This document shows, one piece after another, positions 1 to 10,608 of a stretch of 64,000 nt of DNA. Both the position numbers and the translations under genes were made by a program. How positions within the stretch are numbered: position 1 is the first letter of the stretch; every line of letters starts with the position of its first letter. Under the pieces are notes generated by a model that was given only the letters and a program-made list of their open reading frames with translations, was not told the DNA's origin and did not search any database. The DNA is from Blastocystis hominis (taxonomy: Eukaryota > Sar > Bigyra > Opalinata > Blastocystidae): assembly GCF_000151665.1 (NCBI RefSeq), contig NW_013171866.1:248001-312000 (forward strand). Reading direction: 5' to 3'.

Positions 1-819
1 ATCTCCTCAACTTCCACATCTTCACCCGTCTCCTCATCCTTCCAAATATCCTTTGCATCCATCCGCATCGCCGATTCGATTCCCTCCACATTCGGCATAA
101 TGCGATCGAGCACAACACGCAAATCATCTGGAGGTGTCGCAATACGCGCCAATTCGTCCTCGCCCAGCGTTTTCAACTTCTCCATATTGGGACCCAATGA
201 TTGCTGCACTTGCTGCGTCCAGGCAAAGAAATCACGACGGAAGTCCGGGTTCTTTGATATTTCCTCATCCAACGCTTTGATTACCTCCACAGACTCCTTT
301 TCGATCCCAGGGAACTCTTTATGGATTTCCTCGTCACTCATGGGCATTTTCTCGTTGCTAATGATTTGATTCACTTGCTCTGTGAGCGACTTCTTGTCAT
401 CTTCAGAAATATTCAACATTCCGATAATCTCGTCCATGGACATGTTTTTCAGTTCAGGACTCTCCGACAAGATGTGATCGAGCTCCTTCAGCTTCTTTGT
501 CTCTTCTTCAGAAACAATATCGGAAGAAAGATCGATTTCCTTGAGCAACTCGGCTACCGTTTGTTTATCGGGCTTTTTCGTTTCTTTCTGGGGTTCTCTC
601 ACTACTGGACTAACTCATAATTCGAAGCTCTTACCGTCCTTGAGTTGAGACTTCGGTTTGTTTGAAGGGCGCACAGAGCCTGCTCTACCTATGCTGAAAT
701 GGTTTTCAATTCAATATACGTCGATTCGAGAAATCACGACAAAGGGGAGTCAAACGAGGAAAAACCGTAACGGCGGGTCTTGCCAGTTGAACTAAACGAG
801 GAACAGCAAGACGGAACAT
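1..819 (-). CDS. Organelle-targeted protein of unknown function (3' end outside window)
   Basis: The ATG at 819 opens with a basic, hydroxylated and hydrophobic stretch (MFRLAVPRLVQLARPAV...) typical of a mitochondrial presequence, so import into the mitochondrion-related organelle is inferred. Two mini-introns are read at 689-719 (31 nt) and about 605-634 (30 or 33 nt; both keep frame). The remainder is acidic and probably helical, with motifs such as SMDEIIGMLNIS and DFRRDFFAWTQQVQQSLG, and it runs off the left edge. I do not recognise the family. It lies directly downstream of the CLYBL-like gene on the same strand. The exon frame is supported by continuous reading over about 600 bases and by the presequence. 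Confidence 0.75.
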
Positions 820-865
820 CAACCAAACAATTTGTAAAACAAACACCTCCTAGACTAAATATCCA

Positions 866-2004
866 TTAATTCCCCTTCATTTTCTCGATCAGCTCATGCT
901 GCTGCACGACTTTCTGAGCCATCACCACATGCAGGTTTTCCACCAATTTCCCTTTATACGTCACAACGCCTCTACACGTCACACCCGCTCCTCTCCTCAA
1001 CTTTCCGGACCGCTCGGCCTCCTCAAAGCAAGCAATGATGTTCTTCGCGTCCTCCACCTCCGTCGCGGAAGGCGCGAAAATCCGATTGGCCAACTCGATC
1101 GTCGACGGATGAATCAGCGTTTTCCCGTCGAACCCGAACTCCTTCCCCTACCCATTCACGCTACCCCGCTCCGCATACCTCCCAGCACTCCTTCTCGAAG
1201 CCCTCGAGATCGCGGACGTTCAGATACACGCCGTCCAACACCACTTTGCCGTACTTTTTCGCGGCCAGCACCACCATTTGCAGAGAGAGCTGCAGCGCGC
1301 GACGACTCGTCACGTTCAGCTCCTTCGAGAGGTCGCTCGTTCCCATGATGATGCAGCTGTTTCGAGGAAGACAGCCACAAATCTCGTCCGCATTCAGAAT
1401 ACCTCGAGGAGTTTCGATCAGACTCCAGATCTCCTATGTGTCAGTCGAGTTCGTTTGATTCTAACAGTCTTGGGATCCGCTCCGCACTCATTGAGAATTG
1501 CATTTACGCGTTCGATCTGTTTTACATCCATTCTCCAGACCTACTTGATCCGCTCGTTCCACTTTGGGCAGTGCAATCGCGTTGCATCCACTCGTGGCAA
1601 CAAGACGGAGATCATCTTCACCCCAAGGCGTATCCAGACTATTAATACGGATGCAAATCTCACGCAGTCCATAGCCTCCCTTTCTCACTTGCTCATTCAC
1701 CATTTTACGAGCTTCCTCCTAGGCAAGGATTATCAAGCGAATATGTATTAAATACTTTCTTGTTGATGGCAACCGCATCTTCTAAATCGAGAATCAGTCC
1801 ATCTGCAGCCAAGGTCTTTCCTTTCTCCATAGCTCGCGCATTCGATCCCGGCATATACAAAACACTCCGTCGCGGATGATTGCTAGCCACGAAGGGAGCG
1901 GCGGTCGCAGAGAAGCAGCGTTTCGACAGCCCAAAGGCTTTTCTACGACTCTAACGACTCTGCTGCACTGCATACCCTACCAACCTTCTCGAAGCACACA
2001 ACAT
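866..2004 (-). CDS. CitE/CLYBL-like lyase of the HpcH/HpaI aldolase family, organellar
   Basis: This is a citrate-lyase beta-like protein, related to mitochondrial CLYBL (citramalyl-CoA lyase) and malyl-CoA lyases, which split or make acyl-CoA thioesters in a Mg-dependent TIM barrel. The spliced protein begins MLCASRRLSRRKAF..., an organelle presequence, followed by the family start RRSVLYMPGSNARAMEK and ADGLILDLEDAVA. The centre has IETPRGILNADEI, and the end has TLIHPSTIELANRIFAPSATEVEDAKN and an FEEAERSG helix, as in CitE. Five to six introns of 28-37 nt join these blocks. The first intron separates the 8-codon presequence exon (ATG at 2002-2004) from the rest. The stop is a genomic TAA. 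The exact substrate cannot be read from the sequence. Confidence 0.88.
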
Positions 2005-2010
2005 ATCTCA

Positions 2011-2018
2011 AACAAACA
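2011..2018 (-). terminator. 3' octamer of the SulP gene
   Basis: AACAAACA on the plus strand. A T lies 5 nt upstream (2023), so cleavage is expected there, 19 nt before the CLYBL ATG. Confidence 0.75.
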
Positions 2019-2062
2019 AAATAAATGGAACCACATTCCAAACGTGCGAGTACCCCCTACAA

Positions 2063-4130
2063 CTACGCGTCACGCACCTGCTCCTCCCCTACCAAGGGTA
2101 CCTCCACACTTTCGACGGTCTTGACCTCCTCCATTCCATACAGCTGGAACTTGGTGGGCACATAGCTTCCCTCCACCAGCACGAAGAACCTCGGTCCATG
2201 CCGATTGAAACTCTTCCACAGCGCCTACCTCGCACGCGGCCCTCTCCCCTACCTGCACGGTGATCATGGCGCTGCAGTCGATGTACCGCACTCCGCGCAG
2301 ATCCAGCAGAACCCTCGCCTTCACGTCGTGGATCAGCGCGTTCTCCACGCTCCGACTCACCTCGTAGCGGTTCAGGAAGTGCAGCCACTTCGTGCATCGC
2401 ACCACCGTCACGCCGGCGGGGACTCCGCGCACCTCCTCGACGGCCGACGCGTTCGGAGCGTCCTTCCGGATCGCGTAGAAGGCGTGGAGAAGCGCTGCGA
2501 AGGACATCGCGATGCCGGCGAGGAGGCCGAGCTGCGTTCCCAGCGTGACCACGCTCACCACGCAGACCGCGAAGGTCCAGAAATCGCCGCGCGATGCGCG
2601 CCAGAGCGGCTTCATGTCGCGAAGCTGAGCGTGAGAGGAGAGAGAAACAAAAGAACGTGAGAGAAGAGAGAGAAGAGATTGACGATGACGATGGCGGCGA
2701 GACAGGCGTTGGGGATGTAGCGGATGAAGTCGACGAGGAAGTAGAGCGTGAACAGCACCACCGAGGCGGAAATGATCGCGTTCACGGGCGTCTGCGCGCC
2801 GATGTTGTTGATCAGCGACGACCGACTCAGCGAGCCGGTGGACGGATACGCGGAGAAGAAGCTGCCGAGCAGCGAGCAGCTCCCCAGCGCGACGAGCTCC
2901 TGGTTCTCGTCGACCTGGTAGCCTTTCTACGCTCCCAGCCACGCCGCTCTGCGTACCTCGCGCGAGAACGTCTTGCCCATCGAGATGGTGATCACGAACG
3001 CGATGGTCCCGATCAGAACGCCCTGCGGAATCACGCGCGCGAGATGATGCCAGTTCGGAATCGTCAGCGGCGCGAAGCCGGCGTGCAGCTCGTATTCGCC
3101 CATGTAGTGCAGACCCCACCGGTCGTGCAGGTCGAAGAGCCACATCAGCAGCACGTTCACGATGATGAGAAACAACTAGAGAAGAGGAACGTGGAAACGG
3201 AGAACCTCCATCGGGAGAGGGACGCGCGGAAACACGCGGGAGTTGAGCTGTTTGAGGGCGTAGAGGAGAAGCATGGAGCCAATGCCCACCAAAAACGCGT
3301 ACCAATTGTACGCGGCGATCGCTTTGGCGTTGAAGATGTCGAAGAAGATAGCGAGAAGGGAGTCTTTGTTGGTTGAAACGCCCCAGAAATTCTTGAGCTG
3401 GCTCGCGGCAATGTTGAACGCGGAGCCAGTCGTGAAGGCGGTGATGACGGTTTCGGAGAGGATGTTTGTCACGAAGCCGAGACGGAAAACGCCCAAAGTC
3501 AGTAAAAAGATACCGCTAATGGCGGAAGTGGTCATCATGGTAAGAACGTATTCATTGAGATCCTTTTCAGGATCCAGGAAACTAAGAGCACTTCCACACA
3601 TCATACTAACTAGACCGTCAAATGCTGCATGAAATCGTACCGATGGCACACGGACCGATTGTCACTTGGCCGCATGTACCCAAGACACCGTAAGTGAATA
3701 AAGGGACTAAACAGCAATACAAACCGTACTGAGGTGGCAAACCAGCTAACATGGCATAAGCCATACTCTACATATCGGCATAAGAACAGCAAGCGTGTAC
3801 CTGAGGAATGGCCATAATTCCTACAGTAATTCCAGCAATTCCATCAAACTTGAAGGCATTCCATGTATAACTAAATATCGTCAGTGGAATGAGTATCTAC
3901 CTTCCAAACAATTTCGTAATTGGGATTACACTATTTATGCACGACTTAAACGAGTTAATCTAGCTGGAACACAAATATTCTATTATACTTCTCTTGGAGT
4001 TTGGTCAAGAAGATTCTCGTATAATCCAGATTGATCCTTCTCATTCAGTTGAACACTCACCTGCTAAAACTTCATTCCAACCCATTGGCAATACGCTATT
4101 GCTAGAATTCACTCCACCCTCTGGAAGCAT
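2063..4130 (-). CDS. SulP/SLC26-family anion transporter with STAS domain
   Basis: This is a predicted membrane transporter for sulfate or related anions. After a short cytoplasmic N-terminus (MLPEGGVNSSNSQVSV...), the SulP signature reads WNAFKFDGIAGITVGIMAIPQ, then SMAYAMLAGLPPQYGLY and GTCGQVTIGPCAI. Many hydrophobic segments follow, e.g. LTMMTTSAISGIFLLTLGVF and FLVGIGSMLLLYALKQL. The C-terminus is a cytoplasmic STAS domain (ARVLLDLRGVRYIDCSAM). I resolved introns of 28-33 nt, mostly in the N-terminal third and inside the STAS region, giving about 600 residues and a genomic TAG at 2063-2065. Its 3' octamer (2011-2018) sits only a few bases before the CLYBL start codon. Confidence 0.88.
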
Positions 4131-4358
4131 TGTCAAAACTAATATTTGTATGAGACCATCTGTTAGATTCACTAACCGCGGTTATTTCCATTACTGTCTT
4201 GTGCGATTTTTCGATAGTTTAAGATAGGATTTCTGTGGTCCCTACATGCAACTCAGCTTTCTATTTGGCTTCACACGAGAAAAAATCGGAACCGCGGGAG
4301 GTTTCAATTTTTGACGACTTACTCAGTTTTGTTTATTCGTTGACGTAAGCGAAGGAAA

Positions 4359-4834
4359 ATGAGTAGCGTATTGTGTCTCATATTGCTTCATGACGAATAG
4401 TCGCAGAAATGCATTGACTTGCCTTCTGGACCGATTGATCGTCTGAGGAACGGCTTCGATAATGAACCTCGCCGAATCGATCCTCATCCACTTGAAGAAA
4501 ATTGCAAAAATGTGAGTTTCGCCAAGTTCTTCGTTAGGCGTAGGTTTTTACAAATGAATATGAAGAGAGAAAGAAAAATCTGAGACTTATGTATGGTCCA
4601 TATGTAAGAAGCGTTTCTGTTAGTTTGAGCATTTTAGGGTTCCTTTGGGTTTGAGAGAGAAACTGAAATCTGCAGTCGACCGCTTCGCCTCGCCCCGCTG
4701 AAGAATCATTATTGCGAGTTGAATACTCTGTGGGATCGTGATGAGGAAATTACCTTTGAGGATGTATTGGGAGGTACGTCGTGATGTGCTTGGTTCATTG
4801 GTTAGACTGGACCTCAAATCCTGATTGTCATTAA
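4359..4834 (+). CDS. POMP: Proteasome maturation factor UMP1/POMP
   Basis: UMP1/POMP is the chaperone that guides 20S core-particle assembly and is degraded as the first substrate. The gene was found only after splicing five short exons: MSS | SQKCIDLPSGPIDRLRNGF... | VFTNEYEERKKNLRLMYGPY | GSFGFERETEICSRPLRL... | DWTSNPDCH-TAA. The pattern of a GP.D.LR.GF start, HPLE, a central 'MYGPYGSFGF..E..I' segment and the C-terminal DEEITFEDVLGD matches UMP1 (human: GNDETIGFEDILND). Introns are 30-34 nt. It is divergent from the SulP gene with about 230 bp between start codons. A TGTTTGTTTGTT run follows 20 nt after the stop. Confidence 0.85.
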
Positions 4835-4855
4835 GTCTGTACTATTCTCTCAGTT

Positions 4856-4867
4856 TGTTTGTTTGTT
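4856..4867 (+). terminator. 3' octamer (doubled) of POMP
   Basis: TGTTTGTTTGTT, two overlapping octamers 22 nt after the stop codon. Confidence 0.75.
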
Positions 4868-4937
4868 TACATACTCACTGATCCAATTTTTGGTGTTTAT
4901 AATTGCAGATTCCACAGTATTATTTGTGGAGGCAGTG

Positions 4938-7616
4938 ATGCAACGAGAGTTCATTCGCTACAACCGAAAAGTGCTGGGGAAACCCGAAATCTTTGGTAGT
5001 ACAGTGAAAACCTGGTGAGTTGAAGGTGGTGGGGAAGAACAAGAAAATCGTGATGACAAGGATGAGGTGGTGGATAGAGAGGAAGAATATGATGATATTG
5101 AGGAGGAACAAAGTGGATTTGTTTATTCTCTCGTTTACTGAATAGATATCGATATAAATCAAGACGAATTGAGTAAAAATGCTTGTGGGGAGAATAACCA
5201 AGACGAACAGGACGAGATGGATCCTTTGGACTTGTACATGCAGGAAATTGACACAAAATTAAAGCAGGAGGCGGCAAGTCGAGTAGAAATATGGATATGA
5301 ATGGCTAATACATAGAAGGCAGCAAATCAAGAAATAATGGAAGAGGAAGACACGGACTATAATCAACTAATCGAAGGAGAGCGAAATGAAGCACCCGAAG
5401 ACACATCAGGAAGTATGATAGCCAGTCTTTCTTTGATATTATCATTTAGTCATCTATGACGAAGACGGGAATCCAAAGAAGATTACCAAAGTGGCAATCA
5501 ATCTGGTCACCGCCATCCAGCGCGAAGTGTCGTATCCCCCTCTAAAGAAAGACTTCTATCCTGATCCTGATCCTTCTCCCCCTCCAGAAGCCCCAAAAAA
5601 TTCCACGGAATCCTCGGAATCCTCGGAATCGCTCGCCGCCTGGAAAACGCAGCACGGCGTCGAGATCCACAACCTCGCTTCGGACGCCTCTCTCTCCCCC
5701 AAAACGCCCCAGCCCGTGCTTTCCTTCGCCTCCCTCCCCTTCCCCGCCGCCCTGCGCCGCTCCATCGAGACGCAGCGCTTCCTCCGCCCCACGCCCATCC
5801 AATCCGCCGCTCTGCCCCTCGTTCTCGCGGGCCGCGACGTCATCGGCAGCAGCCCCACCGGCAGCGGCAAGACCTGCTGCTATCTCTGGCCGTTCATTCT
5901 GCACGCCGCCGCGCAGCCGTAGCCCCTCGCCGCCGCGTTGAGTTTTAGAGAGCTGGAGGAGGCGGACGGGCCCATCGGAATCGCGATGGTTCCCACGCGC
6001 GAGCTCGCCGAGCAAATCGCCAGCGTCGCGAAGACGTTCTTCGCTCCGTTCCGTCTCTCCGTGATGTGCATCACCGGCGGACAGAGCGAGTGGCAGCAGA
6101 AGAAAACGCTCCACGTGCGAAGCTTTCACTTCATCGTCGGCACGCCCGGACGGTTCATCGATCTGGTGAATCAGAAGTACTTGCCGATGAATCGGTGCTC
6201 GTACGTCGTCCTGGACGAGGCCGATCGCATGGTTTCGCTGGGGTTCGAGCAGCAGATTCGCTCGCTGCTCGGCGTGATTCGCCCGGATCGCCAGCTGCTT
6301 CTGTTTTCCGCGACGTTTCCGCCGCGCGTCGTGAATTTGTCGCTCGATTGGATGGCGACGCCGGTGCGCGTGGCGGTGGGACGGTCGGGAGAAGCGAACT
6401 CGAACATCGAGCAGCGATTTGAGGTCATGCGAGTCGCTTTTAGCGAGTTGGTTCCATTGTAGGAAGGGCAGAAGATCGGGTTTTTGCGCCAGTGCATCGC
6501 CGATTTGGAAATGAAAGGAAAAGTCCTGATTTTTGTCAATACGCGGCAAGGTGCGGAGGAGCTTCTGCACACGCTGGAGAAGCTCACGACCTCGCCGATC
6601 GGCTGCATCCACGGCGAGAAGATGCAGTACGATCGCAGCGACGCGATGAATCGCTTCAAACGCGGCGAGCTTCGGATTTTGATCGCGACGGACGTCGCAG
6701 CGCGCGGATTGGACGTCTCCGACATCCGCACAGGTCGCATTCGAAGCGGTTCTCGAGCGTAGTGGTGAATTTCGACGCGCCGAGCAGCGTGGATGTGTAC
6801 GTTCACCGCATTGGGCGAACGTGTCGCAGCGAATCCGCCACGGGCCAGGCGATTTCGCTCTTCTCCTCGCGCGACAAGCAGTTCGCCCAGCAGCTCTGCG
6901 CCTATCTGCGAGGTCTCCAGCAGCCGATTCCCGCGGGATTGGCGGCCTTGGCGGCGCAGGCGACGCAGGCGACGGGCGAGAAGAGAGGAAGCAGCCGGGC
7001 GAGCGGATTGGGGTTCGGAACGGAGAGAGAAGCGAAGGTGGGGAGCGAGCAGGACGCGTTCGAAGGGTATTTCGTGGAGGAAAAGAGCGAGGCGGAGGGA
7101 AGAGTGATCGCGCAGAGCTCGACGGGGTATCAGACGGTGTACGATCCCGTGTCGAACACGTACACGACCACGTTGGCGAGGGGAACGACGGGGGTGCAGG
7201 GGAGATCGGCGTCGAATGTGGCCGGATTTGTCGCGGGGAGGAGCCAGAAGGATGCGCTGCCGGTGGCGAGCTATGGAGGGCCGGATGATGAGTGGGACAG
7301 CAGTGTGATGGCGATGGAGAGCGCGTTGGCGGCGATTCAGGCGCGAAGAAGGGAAGAAGAACGCAATCAAAGCCGTCGAAGCAGAAGCAGAAGCAGAAGT
7401 AGAAGTAGAAGAAGTAGAAGTAGAAGCAGAAGTAGAAGCAGAAGTAGAAGAAGTAGAAGCAGAAGTAGAAGAAGTAGAAGCAGAAGTAGAAGGAGTAGAA
7501 GTCATCGACATCATAGCCAGGATCGACATAGTGATCGAGATCATAGAAGAAGTCACCATAGTCGGGATGATAGAGAAAGCCATAGTCATAGTCGTAGTTA
7601 TCATAGAAGACATTAA
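4938..7616 (+). CDS. DDX42: DEAD-box RNA helicase, DDX42/PRP5-like, with RS tail
   Basis: This is a nuclear ATP-dependent RNA helicase, likely a U2 snRNP/spliceosome remodeller. The acidic N-terminus contains [17 protein letters not shown] and the family block [18 protein letters not shown] with YPPLKKDFY, diagnostic for the DDX42/DDX46 group. Helicase motifs are all present: Q motif (PTPIQSAAL), I (PTGSGKT), PTREL, TPGR, II (VLDEADRM), III (FSAT), IV (VLIFVNT), V ([10 protein letters not shown]) and VI (HRIGRTCR, with Cys where Gly is usual). The C-terminus ends in about 60 residues of Arg-Ser/His-Ser repeats, as in splicing factors. Seven introns (29-39 nt), including 5919-5948, give about 813 residues. 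The start is the first in-frame ATG after the POMP 3' element. A genomic TAA ends the gene. Confidence 0.9.
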
Positions 7617-7667
7617 ATTTTCAGTGTTTTTTGTAAATCGTTTTCACTGATTTTCTCTTCATAAGGC

Positions 7668-9481
7668 ATGCAGAATAACACTCTCCTGTTGTGTATTCTC
7701 TTGCTCTTTCCTACACTCCTTCTTATTCTCTACAATTCGGTCAAAGTTATCAACAACAGCTTCTCGTACATCCAAAATACAGAGGTATTCTTTCTTTTTG
7801 AGATTCACAGTTAGAAAGACTACAGTATAATTTATCAGGAGGAAGACGTGGACTATGGAAAGAAATATATATTCAACACTTTTCATGCTGCTACTTCACT
7901 CGTTCTTGGCAATGCAGAAGATGGCAACACGAATACAGTTTCTGATACAACTCCAGGTGAAAACACAGTATATCCATACGCTTCAATCCATTCGGATCAG
8001 GAGAAAGAACATTCGGGTGGTGATGTTGTCTATTCATCAGAAAAAGCATCCTCAATGGTTTTGAAAGTGACTCAAAGTTCACATGGTTCAATGAGTGACA
8101 ACGATAATCAGTTGGAGTTGAGTGATTCGAAATCGTCCTCCGACTTGGAAGAATCACAGCATTCCTCGGAGTCTCCTATGAGTAAAGATCAACCAGCAAT
8201 GGATGAAGCATCTGATTCATCTCTATCCACAACGAACGCTAATGAGCGTGATTCGAGTGATACGAATGAAGCAAACACTCCAAACGATTCTTCCTCCTCT
8301 TTTGATGAACCACTCAATGACGCTGCAAACACACCTCTAGACCCCTCTGCGAAGCCCTCCTTCAAACCCCTTTCGTTTTCCTTCTTGAAACGCACCGGCA
8401 ATGAATCGAATTGGGCCTTCGGTCCGCCTCTTTTTCTCGAATACATGAACACAAAATACAAAGCGCTCCAACGCAAGCGCGTTTCCCAACCGAAACGCCG
8501 CATCGTCTACGAGAAAAAAGGAACAACCGGCATGGCCGGACAGATGATCGGCGTTTGCGACACGCTTTTATTAGCCATTCTCCACGATCGCGCCATTCAA
8601 AGTGGCTCACCTCTTCTCTCGTTTGACGCGTAGTCTGGGCGCCAGCGTTGCCCGAAGGCATGTTTGATTTCCCGCTTTCGAATCTCACATATCAAGCCAT
8701 TCTCCCTTCAGGTTTTCTTGTTTGTTGTGCGTTGTAACGACTAGGAGCGAATCCATTTGGATACGTTCCGGATATCAAACACTCGTTTGCACACGTGATC
8801 GATTTTCATTGGTCGAGAGAGTTTCCCGGAATCCACAGCGAAGTCGACTTCGATGCGGAGTATCCGAAAACGCTTCTCATCATTTCCTACCACCCTTTTT
8901 CGCACGAAGTCCTTCAATTGAACTCCACGAAGAAAAAACTCGCGCAGATCGGATTGACACAGCCGAAATCCGATGAGTTTTCGGCGTTGGCGTGGTATCG
9001 AATCTGCATGCGGAACGTGTTTCGACCTTCTCCGCCTCTCCTGGAGCTTCTGCAGCCGTATCTCGATCGAATCAAGGGGCATTATCTCATCGGAATGCAC
9101 GCGCGAATGGGGAACGGAGCCGCTGCGTGGCAGGACGGAACGAAGTTTATGAAGATCAAGAAAGTGACGAGCAAAATCTTCGAAATCAAACGAAAACTTC
9201 GATGGCGCAGAGACGCGTTGTTCTTTCTATCCACCGATTCGGAGAAGGTGGAGAGCTTTTTTAGGAAACGGCTGCACGAGTCGATTATCGTGGTCGACGA
9301 CTTTCCGAGGATGCACGTAGGGAAACGAGGCGTAAACGAAATGGCGGTGCTTCGGTCTTTTATGGATATCTATCTGCTGGGACAGTGTAAATATTTGTAC
9401 CTTACCGCTGGAAGCGGGTTTAGTACGGCGGGGTTAGCGATGAATGGGAGAAATCCGAAGGTGGAATATCTCAATGATTGA
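7668..9481 (+). CDS. Type II membrane glycosyltransferase, fucosyltransferase-like
   Basis: A short N-terminal cytoplasmic end is followed by one hydrophobic anchor (TLLLCILLLFPTLLLILY), then a long Ser/Asp/Glu-rich stem with weak similarity to anything, then a C-terminal globular domain. The latter has GHYLIGMHARMGNG, resembling the 'IGVHVRRTD' donor-binding motif of GT23/GT37/GT65 fucosyltransferases, and near the end FMDIYLLGQCKYLYLTAGSGFSTAGLAM, the typical 'D..LL..C....GS.S.FS..A' block. A Golgi transferase using GDP-fucose is therefore inferred; donor and acceptor are not certain. Three introns (30, 32 and 33 nt). Genomic TGA, then the octamer at 9493-9500. Confidence 0.72.
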
Positions 9482-9492
9482 CGTGGATGGCA

Positions 9493-9500
9493 TGTTTGTT
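9493..9500 (+). terminator. 3' octamer of the fucosyltransferase-like gene
   Basis: TGTTTGTT, 11 nt after the TGA; T at minus 5 is present. Confidence 0.8.
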
Positions 9501-9536
9501 CATAAAAGGTTTTGAAAAGAATTGTGTGTTTGGAGA

Positions 9537-10580
9537 ATGAATAAAGTGAGCAAAATCCAGTTGTGTGATATCGTAATAGTACGTTTGGACGGTCATTTTC
9601 CTAGGGGTTGAATTTAACCGATAAAATGTATGTTGGAAAGTACAGAGGCAAATATCGACATGAAAATGATATGAGTCGTGTGCTGCAGCGTGCTTGGGAT
9701 AATGGCGTGTCGAAAATCATTATTACGGGTGGGAAACGTTGTCTCCATTTGTGAAGTGTAGCTGGGAATCTAAAACAATCACGAAAATCTCTTGAGTTGG
9801 CAAAACAGGATCCTCGCTTATATTCAACGGTGGGAGTTCACCCGACTCGTTGCAGCGAATTTACTGAAGAAAATCAAGACAAAATGATGGAAGAGTTGAT
9901 TGCTGTGGGGAAGGAAGGGAAAGCGCAGAAGAAGATTGTGGCTGTAGGAGAACTCGGTCTAGACTATGATCGACTATTTTTCTGTAATAAGGAGGCGCAG
10001 CAGAAGTATTTCCGGTTCCAATTCAAGCTGATCCGCGCACTGGATCTTCCGCTATTCCTCCACGAGAGAAACTGCATGGAAGACTTTTTGGAGATTCTGA
10101 AGGAAGAAGATCCAGAGCATCATCTTCGCGGGTGTGTTCATTCTTTTACTGGAACGAAAGAGGAGGCGAAGAAGATCCTGGACGCTGGATTTTATATCGG
10201 GTTTAATGGCTCTGGAATGCGTACCGAAGAGAGCCTGGAGGTAATTAAGTCGGTTCCTCTCGAGAAAATGCTTCTCGATACTGGTTTTTGTTTGTTATAC
10301 GTGTTAACAGCAGATGGACCCTACTGCGGAATCTCCTCGACACATGCTGGATATAAGTATGTCAAGACTCACTTCCCCGTGAAGAAGCTTGAGAAATATG
10401 ACCCAGATAGCTTGGTGAAGGGGCGGAACGAGCCGTGCTGCATGATGTTAGGATGGGAATAAGCGCTGAAGTGTAGACAAGTGTTGGAGGTCGTGGCTGG
10501 AGTACACGGAGTACCTGTGGAAGAAGCGGCTTCAGTTATTTATAAGAACACGCAAGAACTGTACTTTCCTTGGGAATTAT
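9537..10580 (+). CDS. TATDN1: TatD-family DNase (TATDN1), stop codon made by polyadenylation
   Basis: TATDN1 is a metal-dependent 3'-5' DNase/RNase linked to DNA repair and apoptotic DNA degradation. The spliced protein begins MNKVSKIQLCDIGLNLTDKMYVGKYRG, followed by TVGVHPTRCSEF, VAVGELGLDYDR, LPLFLHERN, VHSFTGTKEEA, YIGFNGSGMRTE, LLDTADGPYCGISSTHAGYKY and GRNEPCC, the full TatD set with its metal-binding His, Glu and Asp residues. Introns are 32, 33, 27 and 30 nt. There is no genomic stop in frame: the coding length is 307 codons plus one T at 10580, and the octamer starts at 10585, so cleavage after this T plus AA gives TAA after ...FPWEL. This fits the human C-terminus length. Confidence 0.92.
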
Positions 10581-10584
10581 GGTG

Positions 10585-10592
10585 TGTTTGTT
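10585..10592 (+). terminator. 3' octamer creating the TATDN1 stop
   Basis: TGTTTGTT; the last coding T (10580) is exactly 5 nt upstream. Confidence 0.85.
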
Positions 10593-10608
10593 ATAGAATT
10601 CCTGATCG

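Noticed and set aside
2594-3376. 260-codon plus-strand frame rich in Arg/Glu
   Set aside because: Antisense of SulP exons; no initiation context or similarity.
5542-6612. 356-codon minus-strand open frame
   Set aside because: Antisense of the helicase core in GC-rich codons; no domain pattern.
6171-7613. 480-codon minus-strand open frame rich in Ser/Thr
   Set aside because: It is the antisense of the Arg-Ser tail and helicase domain of the DDX42-like gene; repeats keep it open. The plus strand carries all conserved motifs.
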